Positions 48,771 to 57,002 of a DNA stretch of 64,000 bases are shown here, one piece after another (positions within the stretch are counted from its first letter, which is position 1; every line of letters starts with the position of its first letter). Source of the DNA: Prevotella amnii DSM 23384 = JCM 14753 (GTDB taxonomy: Bacteria > Bacteroidota > Bacteroidia > Bacteroidales > Bacteroidaceae); contig NZ_KB905265.1 in NCBI RefSeq assembly GCF_000378745.1, forward strand, positions 83,769-147,768, given 5' to 3'. The notes below the pieces were generated by a model. The model was not told the DNA's origin, did not search any database, and was given only the letters and a program-made list of their open reading frames with translations. The translations under genes were made by a program, and so were the position numbers.

Positions 48771-49645
48771 AAGATATTATCAAACTAATACGCCCATATC
48801 AATGGATTAAAAATCTTATCGTACTGTTACCTATATTCTTTTCGGGGCAGTTGTTTAATCTTAATGCGCTCTTTGCAGGCTTAATAACTTTTTTTTCATT
48901 CTCGTTTGCAGCATCGTCTATCTACTGCTTAAATGATATTATAGATGTAAAAGACGATAGACGACACCCTGTAAAATGTAAACGACCATTAGCTTCAGGA
49001 GCTGTTAGCATTACGTTAGGTTATATTTTAATATTTATTATGTTTGCACTTTCCATGCTAACGCTTTCCTTTCTGCCTGGAGAACATGAAAAAGTATATG
49101 GTGTGATAATTGTTTATTGGCTACTCAATATTAGTTACTGCGTTAAATTAAAGCAATTCGCTATTATAGACGTATGTATAGTTGCTTTCGGTTTTGTTTT
49201 GAGAATATTAGCAGGAGGCTGGGCTACTAATATTACATTAAGCAAGTGGATAGTATTGATGACTTTCCTTCTAATGTTGTTTCTTGCGTTTGCAAAGCGT
49301 AGAGATGATGTTATACGCATGATAAAAACAGGCGAACCTCCTAGACAAAACACAATAAGATATAATATAGACTTTATTAATCAAGCTATAACAATAACGT
49401 CAAGTATAACCTTAGTGTGTTATATTATGTACACTGTAAGTGAAGAGACTATAAAACATTTTCATACACAATATTTATATCTTACAAGTATTTTTGTGTT
49501 AGTGGGCATCTTACGTTATATTCAGTTAGCTGTTGTTGATAAAATAAGTGGAGATCCTACCAAGATAATGTTAAAGGATCGGTTTATGCAAATAATAGTA
49601 TTGCTCTTTGGGCTATCTTTCTTATTTATAATATATTTCCTATAA
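48767..49645 (+). CDS. UbiA family, decaprenyl-phosphate phosphoribosyltransferase-like
   Basis: A 292-residue prenyltransferase with about nine helices. The first Asp-rich motif, NDIIDVKDDRRHP, and the second region, YCVKLKQFAIIDVCIVAFG then VLRILAGG, resemble the mycobacterial enzyme Rv3806c. That enzyme joins phosphoribosyl pyrophosphate to decaprenyl phosphate. This likeness is to my memory of that protein, not a search. The next gene is a HAD phosphatase, which fits removal of the 5-phosphate. A quinone-type prenyltransferase is the alternative but suits the context less. Confidence 0.87.
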   Translation: MKDIIKLIRPYQWIKNLIVLLPIFFSGQLFNLNALFAGLITFFSFSFAASSIYCLNDIIDVKDDRRHPVKCKRPLASGAVSITLGYILIFIMFALSMLTLSFLPGEHEKVYGVIIVYWLLNISYCVKLKQFAIIDVCIVAFGFVLRILAGGWATNITLSKWIVLMTFLLMLFLAFAKRRDDVIRMIKTGEPPRQNTIRYNIDFINQAITITSSITLVCYIMYTVSEETIKHFHTQYLYLTSIFVLVGILRYIQLAVVDKISGDPTKIMLKDRFMQIIVLLFGLSFLFIIYFL

Positions 49646-50242
49646 ATGAAACTTTACGCATTCGATTTTGATGGTACTATCACAACAAAGGACACCTTTA
49701 TAGCATTCATACGTTTTGTAAAAGGTGATCTAAGCACTTTCTTAGGCCTGTTACTTTATGCGCCAATATTAATAATGATGAAGCTTAAACTTTATCCAAA
49801 TTGGAAAGCAAAACAACAGCTGTTTACTTATTTCTTTAAAGGAATGAATATGAAGGAGTTCAAATTAAAATGTAATGAATTTGCAAGGCACAACAAAGCT
49901 CTTATTCGTCCTCTGGCTTTAATAGAGATACAAAAAGCTTTAAAAGAAGGAGAAAAGGTTATAATAATTACAGCAAGTATAGATATGTGGGTACGTCCTT
50001 TTTTTTCTGAACTTGATAAAAATATACATATAGTAGGTACAAAAATAGAAGAAAAAGAAGGAAAAGTTACTGGACACTTTGTTACACGCAATTGCTATGG
50101 TGCAGAAAAAGTAAATCGCTTAAAAGAGATTATGCCTAATAGAGACAGCTATGAGCTTATATCTTATGGTGATTCACGAGGCGATAAAGAATTATTAGAA
50201 TATGCAGATAAAGGATATTTTAAGCCATTTAGAAAAAAGTAA
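49646..50242 (+). CDS. HAD-IB family phosphatase
   Basis: A 198-residue hydrolase. Motif I is AFDFDGTITTKDT with Asp7 and Asp9, motif II is IIITAS and motif IV is YGDSRGDKELL. A membrane-associated stretch (GLLLYAPILIMM) lies in the cap. It starts directly after the UbiA stop. The likely task is dephosphorylation of polyprenyl-phospho-ribose 5-phosphate (inference from context); SerB-like activity on another substrate is possible. Confidence 0.88.
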   Translation: MKLYAFDFDGTITTKDTFIAFIRFVKGDLSTFLGLLLYAPILIMMKLKLYPNWKAKQQLFTYFFKGMNMKEFKLKCNEFARHNKALIRPLALIEIQKALKEGEKVIIITASIDMWVRPFFSELDKNIHIVGTKIEEKEGKVTGHFVTRNCYGAEKVNRLKEIMPNRDSYELISYGDSRGDKELLEYADKGYFKPFRKK

Positions 50243-50612
50243 ATGCAATAAACTTCTCGAAGTAATACGTTTTGGTATAGTAGGGTGCATTGCAGCTTTA
50301 ATACAATTTATAGTTTACAGGTTAATGATTATATGCGTTAACTCTGAAACGGTATGTGTTATCGTAAGTTATGGTATTAGCTTATGTTTTAATTATATTG
50401 CCTCTACAAGATTTACATTTAAGGTAAAGTCATCTTCTAAGAAAGGGGCAGGTTTCCTTCTTTCACATTGTATAAACATATCACTTCAGGTTATATTTAT
50501 TCATTTTTTCATTTATATCGGTATTGTAAAGCAAATAGCTCTGATTCCTACTATTCTAATTTGCTTTCCAATAAATTTTCTTTTAGTTCGTTTCTTTTTA
50601 AAAAGAAAATAG
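50202..50612 (+). CDS. GtrA family membrane protein
   Basis: A 136-residue protein with four helices, beginning VIRFGIVGCIAALIQFIVYR after a short soluble lead and ending in a basic KRK. GtrA proteins are linked with flipping or handling of polyprenyl-phosphate sugars; Rv3789 is the mycobacterial case. The frame overlaps the HAD gene by 41 bp. The next ATG after that stop is in the wrong frame, so the overlap appears genuine. Confidence 0.88.
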   Translation: MQIKDILSHLEKSKCNKLLEVIRFGIVGCIAALIQFIVYRLMIICVNSETVCVIVSYGISLCFNYIASTRFTFKVKSSSKKGAGFLLSHCINISLQVIFIHFFIYIGIVKQIALIPTILICFPINFLLVRFFLKRK

Positions 50613-50630
50613 CATTCGCAAGTTATTTCG

Positions 50631-50638
50631 TAACTTTG
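50631..50638 (+). promoter_or_regulatory. Putative internal -7 element
   Basis: TAACTTTG followed by CA, 23 bp before the next gene, in the only real gap (49 bp) of the operon. It is part of a loose inverted repeat with gcaagtta at 50618-50625. It may give separate expression of the last three genes. Confidence 0.45.
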
Positions 50639-50661
50639 CAATATATATTATACATTATATA

Positions 50662-52026
50662 ATGTCTGCGATAAGTATTTTTAAAATAAAAAAAGAAGAG
50701 CGCATTCTGTTTTGCGCCATGCTGTTGGTTTTTATATTCTTTAATGCCTTGCTTATATATAGCCATTATAGTATTTATACTATGGGGGCACACGGCGGAT
50801 TTTGGTCATTATTTACAAAGAATTTTCGTATGTCAGGTTACGACTGCTGGTCATGGATAACTATCTCTGGTATGCGTATCCACTTTGATACTATTAGGCA
50901 CCCTCTTTATCTTACATTTCTATATCCTCTTTACTTACTTAATAATAGTCTTATAGACTTATTTGGATATAATTTTGCAGTATATTTTATGGCTGTTATA
51001 ATAATTTTTTCAGCTATTTATTCCACTATTTTTATATATAGAGTGTTCCGAGAAGTAATGGAACTAACACAAAAAGAATCTTGCTTACTCACTATTTTCC
51101 TTTTTTCATTTGCACACGTTTTAGTGCCTACAATGGTACCTGACCACTTCATTATATCAATGATGTTCCTTACAATGACTCTTTATATAGTTGGTATAAA
51201 AATGAAAAAAAACAAAAATCTAAAACCTTGGCAATCATTTATACTATTATTTTTTACCGCAGGAATGGCTTCTTCAAATGCTGCTAAGACCATATTAGCA
51301 GGAATATTTACTAATGGCTGGAAAAAAACATTTCATAAAAAATTTCTTTTTATAGGAATAATCCTGCCTCTTTTAATACTCTTCGGAATAAGACAATATC
51401 AATATTATACTTTAGAAATTCCACAAAAAGAAGTTATAAACAATATAGTAAAGCATAATATGGAAAAAGATGCAGCCAAGACTACTGACCATTTCAACAA
51501 ACGCAACAAATGGCTTAAAGAACATACAGGTAAGGCTGCTGGCAATGGTCCTATTACTAAACTGATAGATATATCAACGCCACGCATAAAAACATTAATA
51601 GAAAACTTCTTTGGAGAATCACTTATCCTACATCAAAAATATCTGCTTAAAGATGTATCATGGGATCGTCCCATCTTTGTTACTTATACTCATACCTATA
51701 AATATGCTATAGAATGTGTTATAATTTTAATGTTTGTTATAGGATGCATTATTGCTCGCGGTGAGAAATTTTTACAAATGTTATTAACATGGTTTGCCTG
51801 CGATATTACTCTTCATATTATTCTTGGCTTTGGCATTAATGAAGTATACATCATGACAGCAGGCTGGGCCTTCATCATACCTATTTCTATAGGATTCTTT
51901 CTAAAAAGACTTAATGGTAAATATCGGAACTTTTTACAAGTAACTATTCTCCTACTTACATTATATCTCGCTTTTTATAATTGTTCTCAAATATTCTGTT
52001 ATAATGCAGTTTTCAACAATATTTAA
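50662..52026 (+). CDS. Polytopic membrane protein, DUF6080-like, copy 1
   Basis: A 454-residue protein with about ten helices. It is clearly paralogous to the next gene product: both start with an FKIKKEER segment and share SGYD/SGFD near the first loop, FDxxRHPL, DISTPRI.TLIENFFG and GFGINEVYIM. An acidic residue in the first external loop and a polytopic plan suit a GT-C glycosyltransferase using a lipid-linked sugar, but this is inference. I recall the DUF6080 label for such proteins without certainty. Confidence 0.8.
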   Translation: MSAISIFKIKKEERILFCAMLLVFIFFNALLIYSHYSIYTMGAHGGFWSLFTKNFRMSGYDCWSWITISGMRIHFDTIRHPLYLTFLYPLYLLNNSLIDLFGYNFAVYFMAVIIIFSAIYSTIFIYRVFREVMELTQKESCLLTIFLFSFAHVLVPTMVPDHFIISMMFLTMTLYIVGIKMKKNKNLKPWQSFILLFFTAGMASSNAAKTILAGIFTNGWKKTFHKKFLFIGIILPLLILFGIRQYQYYTLEIPQKEVINNIVKHNMEKDAAKTTDHFNKRNKWLKEHTGKAAGNGPITKLIDISTPRIKTLIENFFGESLILHQKYLLKDVSWDRPIFVTYTHTYKYAIECVIILMFVIGCIIARGEKFLQMLLTWFACDITLHIILGFGINEVYIMTAGWAFIIPISIGFFLKRLNGKYRNFLQVTILLLTLYLAFYNCSQIFCYNAVFNNI

Positions 52027-53437
52027 AATAAAAAAAGAAGAGCGTGTTGCTACCTCTTTTTTCCTTTTATGGCAAATAACACTACACATTATTGTTATTG
52101 CTAAGTATTGGCAACTCTTTTCAGTATTTAATGCTAAAACATATCGTAAAGTTGTGCTTAACAATTTTCATATTTCTGGCTTCGACCCGCTAACTTATCT
52201 CGTTGTCTCAGATTGGAAATTAGACTTTGATGTTACTCGTCACCCCCTTCTTGCCCCTTTCTATTATCCACTTTACCTTATTAACCACTGCATATACCTA
52301 TCTACTGGTATAAACATCGCACCTATCCTTATAAGCATAATCTTATTGTTTTGTTCAGTTTATGCCTTCATTTTTATGGTACGTATAGGTAAAGATTTGA
52401 TACATTTACATATTAAAGAAGCTATAATGTTAGGGTATCTTCTCTTTTCTTTTGCTTATGTCATGTTAGCAGCTATTAGCCCAGACCATTTTATAGTATC
52501 GCTATTTATGATATTACTCACACTGTATATTAGCGGATGCTGCATAAAGGAAAATCGTCTGTTAAAAAAAAGTATTACTTTTTTATTATTCTTTTTTACA
52601 GCGGGGGTTTCTCTTAACAATGGTCTAAAAACTTTTATTGCTAATCTGATTACTAATAAAAAGGCCTTCTTTCGTCCATCTAACCTTCTCTTTGCAATAA
52701 TTTTGCCTGGCATAATCTTCCTTTATATAGGAAGATGGCAAGATCACAAGTACAAAGATCCAGCAAGAATAGCCAAACGAAAGTTAGAAGCTGCACAAAC
52801 AAAACGTGAAAAAATAAAACTATATGCTGCCTTTAAAGACACTACAACGATTAAAGGAGGAAAAAGAATAGATAGTTGTTTTAATATTACATGGGAAAAA
52901 TATCTTAAACAGAAGAAAAAAAATCGTGATAGAAAACCCATTTTTGCACACACAGGGAAAAAAATGGAACACTTCCCTATGCGGTCTTGGACAGATATTT
53001 CTACACCTCGTATTCCTACTCTTATAGAAAATTTCTTTGGTCAAAGCATACAATTACATCAAAAATATGCACTTGGAGATGTATTACGAGACCGACCTAT
53101 ATTTGTTAAATATGATTGGACCTTAAATTATATTATAGAAGGGGCTATCGTTTTACTCTTTCTTTGTGGTATTTATGCAGGAATTAAACAAAGATTATTA
53201 TGGATAACACTAACCTGCTTTGCACTTGACGTTATTTTATATTTAGGCTTAGGATTCGGTATTAATGAAGTATATATTATGGCTTCAGGCTGGATTTACA
53301 TAATACCTATAAGCGTGGGATATCTCATTAATAGCTTAAAAGATAAAAGCAGATTACTTGTAACATTATTTATTTCTATACTAACATTATATTTTATAGT
53401 GTATAACACTACCGTTTTTCTTATTAACTTTCTATAA
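52004..53437 (+). CDS. Polytopic membrane protein, DUF6080-like, copy 2
   Basis: A 477-residue paralogue of the preceding protein with the same shared blocks (SGFDPLTYLVVSDWKLDFD, TRHPLLAPFYYPLY). A basic insertion of about 40 residues (near 250-300, rich in Lys and Arg) distinguishes it. It overlaps the upstream gene by 23 bp. The two genes also share an exact 23 bp repeat at their 5' ends, so a tandem duplication is the simplest origin. Different lipid-linked donors or acceptors would explain keeping both. Confidence 0.8.
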   Translation: MQFSTIFKIKKEERVATSFFLLWQITLHIIVIAKYWQLFSVFNAKTYRKVVLNNFHISGFDPLTYLVVSDWKLDFDVTRHPLLAPFYYPLYLINHCIYLSTGINIAPILISIILLFCSVYAFIFMVRIGKDLIHLHIKEAIMLGYLLFSFAYVMLAAISPDHFIVSLFMILLTLYISGCCIKENRLLKKSITFLLFFFTAGVSLNNGLKTFIANLITNKKAFFRPSNLLFAIILPGIIFLYIGRWQDHKYKDPARIAKRKLEAAQTKREKIKLYAAFKDTTTIKGGKRIDSCFNITWEKYLKQKKKNRDRKPIFAHTGKKMEHFPMRSWTDISTPRIPTLIENFFGQSIQLHQKYALGDVLRDRPIFVKYDWTLNYIIEGAIVLLFLCGIYAGIKQRLLWITLTCFALDVILYLGLGFGINEVYIMASGWIYIIPISVGYLINSLKDKSRLLVTLFISILTLYFIVYNTTVFLINFL

Positions 53438-53450
53438 ACTCAAAAGGAAT

Positions 53451-54443
53451 ATGTCTAAATCAGTATCTATTGTAATTTGTACCTATAACGGATCTAAATA
53501 TCTTTCCCAGCAATTAGATTCTATATTTGCACAAACTTATCCACTACATGAAGTTATAGTGCAAGACGATGGTTCTACTGATGACACTTGGAATATAATC
53601 GAAAAATATGCAAACAAGTTCCCTCAGATGCGCATTTATCGAAATAAAGAAAAACAAGGTATTAATGCTAATTTCCTATCAGCTATGCACCAAGCTACTG
53701 GAGACTACATTGCTATTGCCGATCAAGATGATATTTGGGAACATAACAAGATAGAAATACAAATAAAAGCTATTGGTGACAGCTTATTATGCAGTGGACA
53801 TAGTAGACCGTTTTCTAATGATAATTCGTTTACTTATTTTGATAATCGCCATCGAAATGTAAGCATCTTTCGTATGCTCTTTCTTTGTTTACCTGGACAT
53901 ACATTGCTCTTTAAGCGCAAGTTATTATCAATGCTTCCACCTATCAATAATTCTTTTTATAATGTTTCGTTATATGACGCAGCTCTATCTATTACTGCTG
54001 CTGCTCATGAAAGTATAATATATGTAGATAAAGTAATAGTAAATTTCAGACGTCATGCAAAAGCTGCTACTTACACTGATTATCATAAGAGTTTGCCATC
54101 ATGGAGAAATGCTATTACAGAATTAATTTGGAGCTTAAAACATTACCATAAGATGCGCAAAATAGTATTACCCATTTTCAAAGGTAAACTATCCCTAATA
54201 GAATATCTTGAGAAGGATATACAAACTGTACAATTACGAGATGCTAAAAAAATAATGTATTTAGAATGTAAACATAATTTTCTTTCTCTTGTTCGTTTAC
54301 AAATACTTTTTATAAAACATCATAGAGATCTTTTTCATACAAAAGGTAGCAGTATGATAAAAATACTAAGAGCTATACTTTATCCTTTTATGCAGCTATA
54401 TATGTACAGAAACATATTCTATAGCAAAGATAAATCCTTATGA
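53451..54443 (+). CDS. Glycosyltransferase family 2
   Basis: A 330-residue cytosolic GT-A enzyme, beginning VSIVICTYNGSKYLSQQLDSI. The nucleotide-sugar site is VQDDGSTDDTW, and the metal-binding DxD equivalent is IADQDDIWE. The class includes rhamnosyl- and galactosyltransferases of O-antigen loci. It is the last gene of the operon, 13 bp after the membrane pair, and is followed by a terminator. Confidence 0.93.
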   Translation: MSKSVSIVICTYNGSKYLSQQLDSIFAQTYPLHEVIVQDDGSTDDTWNIIEKYANKFPQMRIYRNKEKQGINANFLSAMHQATGDYIAIADQDDIWEHNKIEIQIKAIGDSLLCSGHSRPFSNDNSFTYFDNRHRNVSIFRMLFLCLPGHTLLFKRKLLSMLPPINNSFYNVSLYDAALSITAAAHESIIYVDKVIVNFRRHAKAATYTDYHKSLPSWRNAITELIWSLKHYHKMRKIVLPIFKGKLSLIEYLEKDIQTVQLRDAKKIMYLECKHNFLSLVRLQILFIKHHRDLFHTKGSSMIKILRAILYPFMQLYMYRNIFYSKDKSL

Positions 54444-54450
54444 AATAAAA

Positions 54451-54486
54451 TTCGCAGATTATTAGATTTACTTAATAATCTACGAA
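54451..54486. terminator. Terminator after the envelope operon
   Basis: Arms ttcgcagattatta and taataatctacgaa form a 14 bp stem with one mismatch and an 8 nt loop. It lies between the GT2 stop and the convergent aspA stop, so it may serve both. Confidence 0.75.
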
Positions 54487-54524
54487 TATTCCAAATCTTT
54501 ACTTTATAAATATTAATCTTATTT

Positions 54525-55955
54525 TTATTTCACTATATCAGTAGAGTCTAACATATGTGTAGGATCTAATATTGCATCAAGTTTCTCCTTTGTAAGGAGC
54601 TTATGTTTTAATACAAGATCATAAACAGAGCCACCTGTTAATAGAGCCTCCTTTGCTATCTTTGTGGAATTTTTATATCCAATATATGGATTAAGTGCTG
54701 TAACAATACCTATAGAATGCTTTACCATTTCAAGAGTACGTTCCTGATTTACAGTAATACCATCAATACATAGTTCACGAAGAGTATCCATTGCATTAGG
54801 CAACCAAGTTAAATCTTCCATAAGACATTCGGTAATGATAGGTTCCATCACATTTAATTGCAACTGACCGGCTTCTGCTGCAATCATTACAGTAGTATCA
54901 TTACCTATAATCTTAAAGCAGGTCTGGTTTGTAACTTCAGGTATAACAGGATTTACCTTACCTGGCATAATAGAAGATCCTGGAGCCATTGGAGGAAGAT
55001 TTATTTCATTAAACCCACATCTTGGGCCTGAAGCCAACAAACGAAGGTCATTACAAATCTTTGAAAGTTTTACTGCAAGACGTTTTAAAGCTGAGCTATA
55101 GCTTACATAAGCACCTGTGTCTGGAGTAGCTTCTATGAGATTATGCCCAGCAATAAAGTTCTCTCCTGTAGCCTTACTAAGATAGTCTGCACATATTTTA
55201 GGGAAACCTGGAGCAGCGTTTAAACCTGTTCCTATGGCTGTCCCTCCCATATTTATTTCAAGTAAAAGATCTACATTACGCTTTAAATTAGCAATTTCTT
55301 CTTCTAAATTATCAGCAAAAGCATTAAACTCTTGTCCTGCAGTCATTGGAACAGCATCCTGTAACTGAGTACGCCCCATCTTTATAACATTCTTAAATTC
55401 TTCCCCTTTTTTGCGGAAAGCCTCTATTAACAGAGTTAAAGATTTTACTAAATTCTTATTCATTCTAATAAAGGCGTACCTTATAGCTGTAGGATATACA
55501 TCATTGGTGGATTGTCCACAATTAACATCATCATTAGGAGAACAATGTTTATAATCTGCCTTGTCGTATCCCATAATTTCTAAAGCACGATTAGCAATTA
55601 CCTCATTAGCATTCATATTAACAGATGTTCCTGCACCTCCTTGCACCATATCGGTAATAAAGTTATTATGATGCTTACCTGCTATTATTTCTTTACAAGC
55701 CTCTATTATAGCCTTTCCTACCTTGGGGTCTATTTGTCCAAGCTGAATATTAGTTTGTGCTGCAGCTAATTTTACGTATGCTATAGAAATAACATACTCA
55801 GGATAATCACACATACGCTTACGCGATATGTGATAGTTGTTAACAGCACGTTGTGTTTGTACACCATAAAGAACATTTACTGGCACTTGTAACTCACCTA
55901 AAAGATCGCTCTCTGTACGAAATTTCTGCTCGCAGTTATTCATTTTATTTGTCAT
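54525..55955 (-). CDS. aspA: Aspartate ammonia-lyase
   Basis: A 476-residue enzyme that turns aspartate into fumarate and ammonia, feeding fumarate respiration. The superfamily signature GSSIMPGKVNPVIPE is present, with GRTQLQDAVPMTAGQEF and GTGLNAAPGFP; these forms favour aspartase over fumarase. It is a single gene. Candidate -7 elements on the minus strand are TAATTTTG at 56064-56071 and TACTTTTG at 56153-56160, without clear -33 boxes. Confidence 0.95.
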   Translation of the reverse strand: MTNKMNNCEQKFRTESDLLGELQVPVNVLYGVQTQRAVNNYHISRKRMCDYPEYVISIAYVKLAAAQTNIQLGQIDPKVGKAIIEACKEIIAGKHHNNFITDMVQGGAGTSVNMNANEVIANRALEIMGYDKADYKHCSPNDDVNCGQSTNDVYPTAIRYAFIRMNKNLVKSLTLLIEAFRKKGEEFKNVIKMGRTQLQDAVPMTAGQEFNAFADNLEEEIANLKRNVDLLLEINMGGTAIGTGLNAAPGFPKICADYLSKATGENFIAGHNLIEATPDTGAYVSYSSALKRLAVKLSKICNDLRLLASGPRCGFNEINLPPMAPGSSIMPGKVNPVIPEVTNQTCFKIIGNDTTVMIAAEAGQLQLNVMEPIITECLMEDLTWLPNAMDTLRELCIDGITVNQERTLEMVKHSIGIVTALNPYIGYKNSTKIAKEALLTGGSVYDLVLKHKLLTKEKLDAILDPTHMLDSTDIVK

Positions 55956-56355
55956 ATCTTTTTTTTTTATTTATATATCTCGTGAAATTATAAGAGATAA
56001 TTAGTTTAACTATACTTTTTATTATTTATTATTATCAATAATCTTTGGTATAATAATTAATATCAAAATTATTATAAAAAGAGTAACTTCGGTTGTAGTA
56101 AAAATAGTATCATAGTCATAAACAAAAAGAACATTATTAAAAATTACTTTCACAAAAGTACCTAAATAATAATCATAGCATTATATTATAGCATATCTTT
56201 TTATGCGTATTAACATTATTTTACCATATCAAAATTATTGATACAGTTTCTTTTTATACTGATATAATTTACCTTTATTACAATAATATACCTACAACAT
56301 GCTTTTTTTGGTAAAAGATATAATAAAGTTCAGAAATAATAAGTAATTTTGTTGT
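55956..56355. other. Divergent regulatory gap between aspA and the DUF4294 gene
   Basis: 400 bp, very AT-rich, no gene seen. It holds several TAnnTTTG elements on the minus strand and the inverted repeat TATCAA-5 nt-TTGATA at 56227-56243, which could be an operator. A related half, TATCAAAATTATT, recurs at 56061-56073. Confidence 0.55.
56344..56351 (+). promoter_or_regulatory. -7 element directly before the DUF4294 gene
   Basis: TAATTTTG ends 4 bp before the ATG at 56356, so transcription from it would begin at or just before the start codon. No -33 box is evident. Confidence 0.4.
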
Positions 56356-56997
56356 ATGTTTTGTAAGAAAGTATTTTATATATTAATATGGCTGATAGGT
56401 ATATTTTCTTCATCGGCTTTAGCACAAGATCATATTAATCCAGAGGACAGAGTGGTGGACATGGACTCTCCTACATTTGTCCCAATGGTGCATATTGGTA
56501 AGATAAAAGTGGGAAAAGATAGCATTCAATATGTCAAAACTAATAATATTTATATATTTCCATCAATGGAATTTAGGAATAAAAAAGAGCAAATGGCATA
56601 TAACCGCTTAGTATATAATATAAAGAAAACTCTCCCTATTGCAAAAGAATGTAATCAGCTTATTTTAGAGACAGGTGCTTATATAGAAACTATTCCAAAT
56701 AAAAAAGAACGTTCAGAACACTTAAAAAAGGTAGAGAAAGAGATTTGGGAAACTTATAAACCTCGCATGAAAAAGCTTACTTTCACACAAGGCAAGTTAC
56801 TCATAAAACTTGTAGATAGAGAATGTAATTCTACTTCTTATGATATAGTAAAGGCTTTTCTTGGTCCTGTTCGTGCAGGGTTTTATCAAGCCTTTGCATG
56901 GACATTTGGAAGTAGTCTGAAGAAGCGTTATGACCCTAAAGGAGCCGATCGCCTTGTGGAACGTATTGTGTTACAAGTAGAGGCTGGTCAGTTATAG
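56356..56997 (+). CDS. DUF4294 domain protein, secreted
   Basis: A 213-residue protein with a signal peptide (MFCKKVFYILIWLIGIFSSS, then ALAQ). The mature part has YIFPSMEFRNKKEQMAYNRL and FTQGKLLIKLVDRECNSTSY, which fit the DUF4294 family of Bacteroidota. The function is unknown. The location is probably periplasmic. It stands alone, divergent from aspA and convergent with the PatB gene, whose stop is 5 bp away. Confidence 0.87.
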   Translation: MFCKKVFYILIWLIGIFSSSALAQDHINPEDRVVDMDSPTFVPMVHIGKIKVGKDSIQYVKTNNIYIFPSMEFRNKKEQMAYNRLVYNIKKTLPIAKECNQLILETGAYIETIPNKKERSEHLKKVEKEIWETYKPRMKKLTFTQGKLLIKLVDRECNSTSYDIVKAFLGPVRAGFYQAFAWTFGSSLKKRYDPKGADRLVERIVLQVEAGQL

Positions 56998-57002
56998 TTC
57001 GT

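Noticed and set aside
50202..50612. Reading HAD and GtrA as one frameshifted fusion
   Set aside because: Both have complete domains with normal lengths, and each occurs as a separate protein family.
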